This document shows positions 52,715 through 60,566 of a stretch of DNA of 64,000 bases, piece after piece. This stretch comes from Zoogloea sp041917255 (GTDB lineage: Bacteria > Pseudomonadota > Gammaproteobacteria > Burkholderiales > Rhodocyclaceae), in the NCBI GenBank assembly GCA_041917255.1, contig JAYRYA010000001.1, forward strand, positions 62,001 to 126,000. The letters are read 5' to 3'. Below the pieces are notes generated by a model, which did no database searches, was not told where the DNA came from, and saw only the letters and a program-made list of their open reading frames with translations. Every line of letters starts with the position of its first letter. The stretch's first letter is position 1. Both the position numbers and the translations under genes were made by a program.

Positions 52715-53453
52715 TAACACCGCCAGTTCTCGCCTTATCTACGGCTTTCACGCCATCCTCGCCAAGCTGCGCCATGATCCGGAGGCCATCTTCGAGATCT
52801 TCACCGATGCCAAGCGGAACGATCCTCGGGCTCGTGATCTCGTCCGTCACGCCGAGCAGCTCGGCACGCGCCTGATCCCGACCGACGGAGAGCGTCTCGA
52901 CAAGATGGTCGGCACCCGCCGCCATCAGGGCGTGGTCGCGCGTATAGACGGTCGTCGCAAGGAGTTGAAGCTCGCCGACGTCCTCGACGGCCTCACCGAG
53001 CCGGCGCTGTTACTGGTGCTCGATGGTATCCAGGATCCCCACAATCTCGGGGCCTGTCTGCGGGTGGCGGATGCCGCAGGTGCCCACGCGGTCATTGCGC
53101 CCAAGGACAAGGCTGTCGGCCTCAACGCCACCGCGGTCAAGGTAGCGAGCGGCGCGGCAGATACCGTCCCATACATCACCGTCACCAATCTGGCCCGCGC
53201 GCTGCGCGAGATGCAGGATGCCGGCGTGTGGGTGCTGGGCGCGGCTGGCGAGGCAGACAAGTCGATCTACACCGTCGACCAGAAGGGCCCCATCGCCTGG
53301 GTACTGGGTGCCGAGGGTGACGGCCTGCGCCGCCTGACCCGGGAGACCTGCGACGAGCTGGTGAGCATTCCGATGTACGGCACGGTTGAGAGCCTCAACG
53401 TGTCGGTAGCGAGCGGCCTGTGCCTCTTCGAGGCGCGCCGTCAGCGGCAGTGA
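52707..53453 (+). CDS. rlmB: 23S rRNA (guanosine-2'-O)-methyltransferase RlmB
   Basis: A 248-residue SPOUT methyltransferase modifying Gm2251 of 23S rRNA. RLIYGFHAILAKL is the substrate-binding N-domain. The knotted SAM site comprises LDGIQDPHNLGACLRVADA (motif 1), GAEGDGLRRLTRE (motif 2) and IPMYGTVESLNVSVASGLCL (motif 3). GTG at 52707 overlaps the rnr stop by 8 bases; rnr-rlmB is a common pairing. Confidence 0.94.
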   Translation: MSDNTASSRLIYGFHAILAKLRHDPEAIFEIFTDAKRNDPRARDLVRHAEQLGTRLIPTDGERLDKMVGTRRHQGVVARIDGRRKELKLADVLDGLTEPALLLVLDGIQDPHNLGACLRVADAAGAHAVIAPKDKAVGLNATAVKVASGAADTVPYITVTNLARALREMQDAGVWVLGAAGEADKSIYTVDQKGPIAWVLGAEGDGLRRLTRETCDELVSIPMYGTVESLNVSVASGLCLFEARRQRQ

Positions 53454-54127
53454 AGATCGACTACGCCGAGGTCCGTGCCCTGCTGCGTCAGAGTGGCAGC
53501 GGGGCGCTGGGCACCCATTCTGTGGCGATGCCAGGCTTTCCTTTCGTGAGCGCCGTGCCCTTTGTTGCGGATGCATCGGGCCGGCCGGTGTTCCTTATCA
53601 GCGGGCTTGCCGAGCACACGCGCAACCTGCTGGCTGACCCGCGGGCTAGCCTGCTGGTGACGGAAGGGGAGGGCATGAACCTTGCGCGGGCTCGCCTGAC
53701 CCTGCTTGGCCGGGTGCAGCCGGTTGATCTGGATGAGGCGTCGCGTCAGCGCTTCGTGCGCTACAACCCGGAATCCGCGCTGTATCTCGAGCTGGGGGAT
53801 TTCCGGTTCTTCCGTCTGGAGCCGGACAGGGCGCGTTTCGTCGGTGGCTTTGGCCGGATGGGCTGGATCGCTGCCCAGGCACCGGCCGCGGTGCTGGATC
53901 CGGTTGCCGAGGCGGGGCTCGTGGCCCGGCTGGAGCGTCAGGTTCCGCCTGGTGTGGCGGTGGTGGGTATAGACGGGGAAGGGCTGGATGTGCGGATCAG
54001 CGGTGTCCTGCGCCGCCTAGCGCTGCCTGCGACCGATGGGCGTGTTGCCGACCTGGAAGCGGCTGCAGTGACAATCCTGCTGGGGCTGGAAGTGCCGCCC
54101 GCAGCAGGAGATTCAAACTTCGCCTGA
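53450..54127 (+). CDS. HugZ/PNPOx-like split-barrel protein with DUF2470-like C-terminus
   Basis: A 225-residue protein. The N-terminal split barrel (about 5-145) reads GALGTHSVAMPGFPFVSAVPFVAD, the FMN/haem-binding fold shared by pyridoxamine-phosphate-oxidase-like and HugZ/HutZ proteins. The C-terminal part (about 150-225; VAVVGIDGEGLDVRI) resembles DUF2470. HugZ/HutZ members bind or degrade haem; whether this one does is unknown. GTG at 53450 overlaps the rlmB stop. The stop is 2 bases from the convergent LolA-like gene. Confidence 0.85.
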   Translation: MKIDYAEVRALLRQSGSGALGTHSVAMPGFPFVSAVPFVADASGRPVFLISGLAEHTRNLLADPRASLLVTEGEGMNLARARLTLLGRVQPVDLDEASRQRFVRYNPESALYLELGDFRFFRLEPDRARFVGGFGRMGWIAAQAPAAVLDPVAEAGLVARLERQVPPGVAVVGIDGEGLDVRISGVLRRLALPATDGRVADLEAAAVTILLGLEVPPAAGDSNFA

Positions 54128-54129
54128 GC

Positions 54130-54921
54130 TCAATCGACCCGGTTGAGTTTGTCCATGTACTGCTTGGTGAAGACGCGATCAGGCAGATCCTTGGCTGACA
54201 TCTGTGAGTAACGCAGGGTCGACACCTCCCCCTTTTTCAGGGCGTCTTCCATGATCAGCTGGGTGGGACGCACACGTCCGCCCAGATCCTTGAACTTCTC
54301 GTAGCGGCACACCTTAAGCAGGCGGTCGGAGAGCGAGTAGAACTCGGCCTTGTAGGGCCAGTTATTGGATTGGCGGACCCAGTACAGCACCTTGGCGTAG
54401 GTGACCCCGCGGTCAACGGCGGTCAGCTCGAGCACGTGCATCTTCTCGCCGTCGACTGTGTCGGTGCGAAGGATCTTTGGTTCGTAATCACCCGAAAAAT
54501 TGGCGCGGGCCAGATCGCCGTTGGCCACCTGTCCAGTGAGCCGCTGGGACAGGGACAGGCGGACGGGTTGCGACACGTTGGGCATGAAGACCCACAAGTC
54601 ACGACCGCGCATCAGCATCGCTTGTCCCTTGTCGGTGGCGGGCTCGAGGGTCTGAACGATGGTGTTCTCATTGCCCTTGGAAAGAATGCGGTACTTGCGA
54701 TCATCGGCCGGCTCGCCCGCGCTCACCGACGAAATATCGATGTAGACCTGGAAGCCATCCCGCGGAAACCGGATTTCGTCGGCCTTGGCGACGATGGACT
54801 TGGCCTGATCCACGGCGGCATCGTCGGCCCGCGCCGGCCCGCCGGTCAGCAGCGCAAGGGCTGCAAGCGCAGCGCCGAGGAGCCGAGACCGGCAGCTCGA
54901 AGGGCAAAATTTGAAGCTCAT
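54130..54921 (-). CDS. LolA-like periplasmic outer-membrane lipoprotein-sorting protein
   Basis: A 263-residue exported protein: signal peptide about 1-32 (ending PARADDAA) and then a LolA/LolB-like half-barrel fold. Typical pieces are FQVYIDISSVSAGEPADDRKYRILSK, QAMLMRGRDLWVFMPNVSQPVRLSLSQRL and VLYWVRQSNNWPYKAEFYS. This matches the LolA-like family annotated as outer-membrane lipoprotein-sorting protein (PF17131-type), which occurs beside ABC or RND exporters and is distinct from LolA itself. AAAGGA precedes the ATG. It is divergent from the ATPase gene with only 42 bases between starts. Confidence 0.85.
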   Translation of the reverse strand: MSFKFCPSSCRSRLLGAALAALALLTGGPARADDAAVDQAKSIVAKADEIRFPRDGFQVYIDISSVSAGEPADDRKYRILSKGNENTIVQTLEPATDKGQAMLMRGRDLWVFMPNVSQPVRLSLSQRLTGQVANGDLARANFSGDYEPKILRTDTVDGEKMHVLELTAVDRGVTYAKVLYWVRQSNNWPYKAEFYSLSDRLLKVCRYEKFKDLGGRVRPTQLIMEDALKKGEVSTLRYSQMSAKDLPDRVFTKQYMDKLNRVD

Positions 54922-54963
54922 AGTGTTATCCTTTGAAAGCAAACAACATAGACCGGTGAGGCG

Positions 54964-55737
54964 ATGCAAACAATCCGCGACGACAGTGCGGGGGAACCGT
55001 CGACGACGGACCCGAAGACGATCATCAGGATCGAAGATGTCAGCAAGATCTATCGTCTCGGTGATCAGGACGTCAATGCGCTGAGGAAGGTCACCCTAGA
55101 TGTCAAGGAAGGTTACTTCATGGTCATCGCTGGGACATCGGGGAGCGGCAAATCCACGCTCCTCAACATTATGGGCTGTATCGATACGCCTAGCGAGGGC
55201 CGGGTGCTGATCGAGGGAAAGGACGTCTCCGGGCAAACCCCCGACGAACTCGCCAACATCCGTGCGAGGACCATCGGCTTCATCTTCCAGACCTTTAATT
55301 TGTTGCCGGTGCTTTCGGCCGAGGAAAATGTGGAGTACCCGCTCCTCCAGATGCCGGAGGTCAGTAAAGAAGAGCGTCGCGCGCGGGTGAATGATTACCT
55401 CAAGCTGGTTGGGTTGGCGAAGTACGCGCACCATCGCCCGAACCAGCTGTCGGGCGGCCAGCGCCAGCGGGTGGCGATTGCCCGGGCGTTGGTGACGCAC
55501 TCCAAGGTCGTGCTGGCCGATGAGCCAACCGCCAACCTGGACAAGAACACCGGCAAGAGCATTCTTGATTTGATGCAGCGCATCAACGAGGATTGCAAGA
55601 CGACTTTCGTGTTTTCGACTCACGACAAGCAAGTGATGAGCCGCGCCGTCCAGCAGGTTCGGATGGAAGACGGTCAGCCCACCAAACTCGGGCTCAAACT
55701 CAACGGCACCTGGCGCTTTGTTCCATATCGCGCCTGA
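54964..55737 (+). CDS. LolD/MacB-type ABC transporter ATPase
   Basis: A 257-residue cytoplasmic ATPase. Walker A is GTSGSGKST (about 58-66), the signature is LSGGQRQRVAIARAL (about 161-175), and Walker B is VVLADEPTANLD (about 182-193). The H-loop lies in FVFSTHD. It belongs to the MacB/LolD/FtsE branch that works with FtsX-like permeases, usually for moving lipids, lipoproteins or peptides across the periplasm. No permease gene lies next to it: a DUF1302 barrel follows after 64 bases. A conspicuous N-terminal extension (about 1-20) is present. Confidence 0.92.
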   Translation: MQTIRDDSAGEPSTTDPKTIIRIEDVSKIYRLGDQDVNALRKVTLDVKEGYFMVIAGTSGSGKSTLLNIMGCIDTPSEGRVLIEGKDVSGQTPDELANIRARTIGFIFQTFNLLPVLSAEENVEYPLLQMPEVSKEERRARVNDYLKLVGLAKYAHHRPNQLSGGQRQRVAIARALVTHSKVVLADEPTANLDKNTGKSILDLMQRINEDCKTTFVFSTHDKQVMSRAVQQVRMEDGQPTKLGLKLNGTWRFVPYRA

Positions 55738-55801
55738 TGAACCGTGGGCGGACGCCTGGGGCACGTCCGGCCATTCATGAATTTCAAGGGGAAGGTAGGA
55801 A

Positions 55802-57106
55802 ATGGACAGCTGTAAACCAAAGCTTCGCCGCAGTGCGGTCGTTTTGTCGATGATGCTCTACTGCGGGGCAGCCGCCGCCGACGACGATCTGGGGCTTGAT
55901 GATGTGGCGGGAGAGAGCGGCGTCAAGACGACGGGCTTCCTTCAGTTCGATCTGGCCCGCACATATGGCGGCCAGGATCACTGGTCCATGGCCCGTTCCC
56001 GTGCCGAGGTGTCGGCCACCGGCGGTGACAGCGTCAAGTGGAAGGTCTCCGGCCGTGCCGACGCCGACGCCGTATTTGCCATCGATTCGGGCTTCTATCC
56101 GGATGCGGTGCGGCGAGATCAGCAATATCAGTTCGACCTGCGCGAAACCTACGCCGACTTCTCGTTGGGCGACGTGGATTTCCGCTTCGGTCGTCAGCAT
56201 ATCGTTTGGGGTGAGATGGTTGGGCTGTTCTTTGCCGACGTTGTCTCGGCCCGGGATCTGCGCACCTTCTTCCTGCCAGATTTCGAGCAGCTGCGGATTC
56301 CCCAGTGGGCGACCCGCGCCGAATACTACTTTGGCGAAACCCACGCCGAATTGATCTGGATTCCCGTGCCCAGCTACGACAAGATCGGCAAGCCGGGGGC
56401 CGAGTTTTATCCACTGCCCCGCGATGCGAAGGTGCTGGGCGAAGCCAAGCCGGACAACTCCCTTGGCAATACCAATTGGGGCGGACGCCTTTCGCGAATG
56501 GTTGGTGGATGGGATCTGTCCGCTTTCTACTACCGCAGCATGGATGTGGCCCAGACCTTCTATTTCACCGGCCTCTCGGGTGGGCAGGCCGAGTTCCAGC
56601 CGCGTCACGAGCGGATCAGCCAGGTTGGCGGCACCGTGACCAAGGATTTTGGCGAGTTCGTGTTGAAAGGCGAGGCCGTTCGCTCCGGTGGTCGCAAGTT
56701 CAACACCCAGAATCCACTGGCTGCGCCCAATGGCCTGGTCGACCAGGACACAATGGATTACGTGGTCGGGGTGGATATTCCCGCCTTCAACGATGGGCGA
56801 GTAAATCTGCAATATTTCGCCCGTCGCATGCTTGATTTCGATACCCGCACGGGCTTTGAGCGGACCGAAGGTGGAGCCAGCGTGCTGGTTAACACCCGGC
56901 TCGCCAAGAACTGGCAGGCCGAAGCGCTTTACGTGTCGATGCTGAACCGTAACGACTTCATGTTCCGTCCCAAGCTGATCTGGTCTGCAAGCAAGAGCGT
57001 GCGTGTCGTGTTTGGCGTTGACACCTTCGGTGGCCCTGCGAGCGGCATCTTCGGCCGCTATGCGGATCGCGACCGGGTCTATACCGAAGCTCGGTGGTCT
57101 TTCTGA
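55802..57106 (+). CDS. DUF1302-family outer-membrane beta-barrel protein
   Basis: A 434-residue protein with a signal peptide (about 1-25, ending CGAAAADD), followed by alternating beta strands and a terminal Phe (EARWSF) as in outer-membrane barrels. DFRFGRQHIVWGEMVGLFFA (about 126-145), then DLRTFFLPDFEQLRIPQWATR, is the DUF1302 signature. It sits downstream of the LolD-type ATPase and across from the LolA-like protein. Together they would span inner membrane side, periplasm and outer membrane, save for the missing permease. Function unknown. Confidence 0.85.
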   Translation: MDSCKPKLRRSAVVLSMMLYCGAAAADDDLGLDDVAGESGVKTTGFLQFDLARTYGGQDHWSMARSRAEVSATGGDSVKWKVSGRADADAVFAIDSGFYPDAVRRDQQYQFDLRETYADFSLGDVDFRFGRQHIVWGEMVGLFFADVVSARDLRTFFLPDFEQLRIPQWATRAEYYFGETHAELIWIPVPSYDKIGKPGAEFYPLPRDAKVLGEAKPDNSLGNTNWGGRLSRMVGGWDLSAFYYRSMDVAQTFYFTGLSGGQAEFQPRHERISQVGGTVTKDFGEFVLKGEAVRSGGRKFNTQNPLAAPNGLVDQDTMDYVVGVDIPAFNDGRVNLQYFARRMLDFDTRTGFERTEGGASVLVNTRLAKNWQAEALYVSMLNRNDFMFRPKLIWSASKSVRVVFGVDTFGGPASGIFGRYADRDRVYTEARWSF

Positions 57107-57306
57107 CAGAAAATGTTGCCCGGAGCCGGTATCATCCGCGCCGGGTAGATTCCCGCAGAAATATTCAGCCAAATTGATGGCGCAGTCATGTTCCCCTTTT
57201 TGGGGTGTCGTGACGTTTTTCTCCGGGCGGATTCGCGCGCTGCCGTAATATCCGCCCGTTATCATTCACAGGCTGAAATTTTGGCCGTATCCAGGGGAAG
57301 TACCTC

Positions 57307-57912
57307 ATGAAACGCTATTTGAAGAACGGCTTGCTGGCTTGCGCCATCGCCGGTCTGGCAGGGTGCGCAACCACTTATCCGCCAGCGCCGGTGACTGCCG
57401 ATGCGAGCGAATATTCCTACCAGATCGGACCCGGTGACACTGTGAATATCGTTGTCTGGCGTAACCCCGAACTGTCGATGACGGTTCCGGTGCGTCCGGA
57501 TGGCAAGATCACCACGCCCCTGGTTGAGGATCTGCCGGCTGCTGGTCGCGACGCGAGCACCCTTGCCCGCGAGATTGAGCAGGCGCTTGGCAAGTACATC
57601 CGCGATCCGGTCGTGACCGTCATCGTGACGAACTTCGTTGGTCCGTACTCCCATCAGGTCCGGGTGTTGGGTGAGGCGGCCAAGCCGCAGACCCTGGCCT
57701 ACCGTCAGAAGATGTCCCTGCTGGATGTCATGATCTCTGTCAATGGACTTACCGATTACGCCGATGGTAATCGTGCCACCCTGCTCCGCACCGCTGAAGG
57801 CAACAAGCAATACTCGGTTCGTCTGAAGGATCTCGTCAAGCGTGGCGACGTTTCGGCCAACATCGAGATGAAGCCGGGCGACGTTCTCATCATCCCCCAG
57901 AGCTGGTTCTGA
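57307..57912 (+). CDS. epsE: XrtA-associated exopolysaccharide export lipoprotein (Wza-like)
   Basis: A 201-residue outer-membrane lipoprotein: the signal ends with lipobox LAGC (about 17-20). A poly-export domain (about 38-115; YQIGPGDTVNIVVWRNPELS) is followed by an SLBB domain (about 118-190; VRVLGEAAKPQTLAYRQKMSLLDV). It is far shorter than Wza and lacks the C-terminal membrane helix, as in the export protein of exosortase (XrtA/PEP-CTERM) clusters. The 200-base gap before it holds the likely cluster promoter, but no clear regulator site was found. Confidence 0.88.
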   Translation: MKRYLKNGLLACAIAGLAGCATTYPPAPVTADASEYSYQIGPGDTVNIVVWRNPELSMTVPVRPDGKITTPLVEDLPAAGRDASTLAREIEQALGKYIRDPVVTVIVTNFVGPYSHQVRVLGEAAKPQTLAYRQKMSLLDVMISVNGLTDYADGNRATLLRTAEGNKQYSVRLKDLVKRGDVSANIEMKPGDVLIIPQSWF

Positions 57913-57968
57913 CCCACTCGTGATTTGCCCCCCGGAATGTCCCGGGGGGATGCATTCGGAATCTCCCA

Positions 57969-59549
57969 ATGGAAGACATACTAAGACAGTTGTCGGTGAC
58001 GCTCCGCGGCATGTGGCTCTACCGCTGGTGGGGCTTGGCGGCGGCATGGATTATCGGTCCAATCATCGCCGCGATTGTCTACCTGCTGCCTGACCGTTAC
58101 GAATCGTCTGCGCGCGTCTATGTGGATACCCAGTCGATCCTTAAGCCGCTGATGTCCGGGCTGGCCGTCCAGCCGAACGTGGATCAGCAGATCGGAATCC
58201 TCAGCCGGACACTGATCAGCCGCCCCAACGTCGAGAAGCTGATCCGCATGGCCGACCTTGATCTGGCGGCCAAGACCAAGGAAGACCGCGAGACACTGGT
58301 CGCCAACGTCACCAAGGCGCTGAAGATCCGCGATGCTGGCCGAGACAACCTCTACACGCTGGCGTATTCCGATACCGATCCGGAGCGTGCCAAGCGCGTC
58401 GTGCAGTCGATGGTGTCGATCTTCGTGGAGTCGGGCCTCGGCGACAAGCGCAAGGATTCAGATACCGCCCGTCGCTTCATCGAAGAGCAGATCAAGGCCT
58501 ACGAACAGAAGCTGATCGAAGCCGAGAACCGCCTGAAGGAATACAAGGTCCGCAACATGGGCACCATCGGTGCCGGTGGTCAGGACTACTTCCGCAAGAT
58601 GAGTGAGGCTAGCGAGCAGCTCAATCAGGCCAAGCTCGCCCTGCGTGAGGCCGAGAATTCCCGCGACGCTCTCAAGCGCCAGCTGTCTGGCGAAGAATCC
58701 GTTGCCCTGCCCGAGAAGATGTCCAGCGCCTCGTTGGCGTCGATGCCGGTGCCCGAGCTTGACGACCGGATCGAGTCGATGAAGAAATCGCTCGACGGCC
58801 TGCTGCTCAGGTACACCGACAAGCATCCGGACGTCGTGGGTGCCCGCAAGGTGATCGAAGAGCTCGAGTCGCAGAAGGCTGCCGAACTCCAGGCACGTCG
58901 GAAGGCTGCAGCGGCGGCTGCATCCGGTGCCGGCGCCTCGGTCGGCTCGTCGAGCAACGTGAATCCGGTGTTTCAGCAGATGCGCCTCTCACTGGCCGAG
59001 GCCGAGGCAAACGTTGCGTCGCTGCGTGCCCGTGTGTCCGAGTATGAATCCCGGCTCCAGGTGCTGGGCGCAGCGTCGCGCACCCTGCCGCAGCTCGAGA
59101 CCGAATTCACCCAGCTCAATCGCGACTACGACATCAACAAGAAGAACTACGACGCCCTCGTGGCCCGTCGTGAGTCCGCCACCATGGCGGTCGAGATGGG
59201 CGCAACGTCCGGCGTGGCCGACTTCCGTCTGATCGATCCGCCGACGGTGCCGAGCAAGCCGTCCGCACCCAATCGTCTGCTGCTGATGCCGGCAGCGGGG
59301 CTGGCAGCGCTGCTGATCGGTGGGATCGTGTCCTTCCTGATCAGTCAGATCAGGCCGGTGTTCTCGGATACCCAGGTGCTCCGCGAGGTGACCGGGCTGG
59401 CCGTACTCGGTGCAGTGAGCATGATCGGGGACTCCGACCGCGCGCGCAACCAGCGGCGGAGCAAGGTCTTCTTCCTAGGTGGCGTGGGCGCCCTTGTAGG
59501 TCTGTTTGGCGCAATGACTGTTTGGCTGATGCTGGCACGGGTGGGTTGA
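57969..59549 (+). CDS. XrtA-associated chain-length determinant protein (Wzz-like)
   Basis: A 526-residue inner-membrane protein with helices at about 22-42 and 435-458 (plus a C-terminal one at about 502-522). A Wzz domain lies at the start (YRWWGLAAAWIIGPIIAAIV and VYVDTQSILKPLMSGLAVQ) and a large periplasmic coiled coil at about 165-400. No kinase domain is fused; the kinase is the next gene. The closing segment PSKPSAPNRLLLMPAAGLAA is typical of polysaccharide co-polymerases. Matches the PEP-CTERM-locus chain-length family. Confidence 0.9.
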   Translation: MEDILRQLSVTLRGMWLYRWWGLAAAWIIGPIIAAIVYLLPDRYESSARVYVDTQSILKPLMSGLAVQPNVDQQIGILSRTLISRPNVEKLIRMADLDLAAKTKEDRETLVANVTKALKIRDAGRDNLYTLAYSDTDPERAKRVVQSMVSIFVESGLGDKRKDSDTARRFIEEQIKAYEQKLIEAENRLKEYKVRNMGTIGAGGQDYFRKMSEASEQLNQAKLALREAENSRDALKRQLSGEESVALPEKMSSASLASMPVPELDDRIESMKKSLDGLLLRYTDKHPDVVGARKVIEELESQKAAELQARRKAAAAAASGAGASVGSSSNVNPVFQQMRLSLAEAEANVASLRARVSEYESRLQVLGAASRTLPQLETEFTQLNRDYDINKKNYDALVARRESATMAVEMGATSGVADFRLIDPPTVPSKPSAPNRLLLMPAAGLAALLIGGIVSFLISQIRPVFSDTQVLREVTGLAVLGAVSMIGDSDRARNQRRSKVFFLGGVGALVGLFGAMTVWLMLARVG

Positions 59550-59558
59550 GAGGCGAAC

Positions 59559-60566
59559 ATGAGCATTATTGAAAAAGCAGTCGAGAGACTTGAGCAGCTG
59601 CAGAAGGCAACTTCCGCTCCGGTCGATAACGAAAGCCCGGCTCCGGTCGATGCTGGTCAGGCCGCGCGGGTTACCGTCGCATCCTCGGCCTTCGCCGATC
59701 ATCCGACCCGCGTCGAACCGGTGATCGTCGAGCCCGAAACGGCGGTTCAGTCGGAGCCTGTCGCGCAGGAGAAAGTCCAGCCGGCCTCGACAGCAAGCGT
59801 GTCGAAGCACATTGAAATTGACCTGGAACGCCTGCAGTCTATCGGGATCGTCACTCCCAACGCGCCCCGTTCGCTGATCGGCGACGAGTTCCGGATCATC
59901 AAGCGTCCGCTGCTGCGCAACGTTCAGGGTAAGGGTGCGTCGGCGATCAACAACGCCAACCTGATCATGATCACCAGCTCGCTGCCCGGTGAGGGCAAGA
60001 GCTTCAGCTCCATCAACCTGGCCATCAGCATGGCCATGGAACTGGATCACACGGTGTTGCTGATTGACGCCGACGTGTCCCGTCCTTCGGTGCTGAACAT
60101 CCTCGGGTTGCCCCCCAAAAAGGGCCTGATGGATGTGCTGACCAACCCGGGCACCCAGTTGAGCGACGTCATGCTCAAGACCAACATAGAGAAGCTGAAC
60201 CTGTTGCCGGCTGGCACGCCGCATCCGCGCGCCACTGAACTGCTCGCCAGCGACGTGATGAACAACCTCCTCGAAGAGCTGGCCGAGCGCTACTCCGACC
60301 GGATCATCGTGTTCGATTCGCCTCCACTGCTGGTCACCACGGAATCCCGCGTGCTGGCCACCCACATGGGGCAGATCGTGATGGTGGTGGAGTCCAACAA
60401 GACCACCCAGGCGGCAGTCAGGCAGGCGCTGTCGACCATCGAGAGCTGCCCGGTTAAGTTGATGCTGCTGAACAAGGCGCTGCAGTCCGGTGCGGGCTCC
60501 TATGGCTACGGCTATGGTTACGGCTATGGTTACGGGTATGGCCATGCTCCGAAGGAGGACGTGTGA
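59559..60566 (+). CDS. XrtA-associated BY-type tyrosine autokinase with Tyr-Gly repeat tail
   Basis: A 335-residue cytoplasmic kinase of the CpsD/CapB type. Walker A SSLPGEGKS (about 139-147), Walker A' LLIDADVSRPS (about 167-177) and Walker B RIIVFDSPPLL (about 247-257) define the bacterial tyrosine kinase. Residues about 1-85 are an acidic, low-complexity lead. The C-terminus has seven Tyr-Gly repeats (60501-60542), the tyrosine cluster that is autophosphorylated to control polymer export. It works with the separate Wzz-like protein upstream. Confidence 0.92.
   Translation: MSIIEKAVERLEQLQKATSAPVDNESPAPVDAGQAARVTVASSAFADHPTRVEPVIVEPETAVQSEPVAQEKVQPASTASVSKHIEIDLERLQSIGIVTPNAPRSLIGDEFRIIKRPLLRNVQGKGASAINNANLIMITSSLPGEGKSFSSINLAISMAMELDHTVLLIDADVSRPSVLNILGLPPKKGLMDVLTNPGTQLSDVMLKTNIEKLNLLPAGTPHPRATELLASDVMNNLLEELAERYSDRIIVFDSPPLLVTTESRVLATHMGQIVMVVESNKTTQAAVRQALSTIESCPVKLMLLNKALQSGAGSYGYGYGYGYGYGYGHAPKEDV
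60501..60542 (+). repeat. 12-bp tandem repeat encoding Tyr-Gly-Tyr-Gly (3.5 copies)
   Basis: The unit TATGGYTACGGS repeats three and a half times at 60501-60542, encoding seven YG dipeptides in the kinase tail. Any gain or loss of units keeps the frame but changes the number of phosphorylatable tyrosines. Confidence 0.9.

Noticed and set aside
57107..57306. Sigma-54 site or riboswitch ahead of the exopolysaccharide cluster
   Set aside because: TGGCGC near 57178 has no properly spaced −12 GC, and no recognised riboswitch fold was found.
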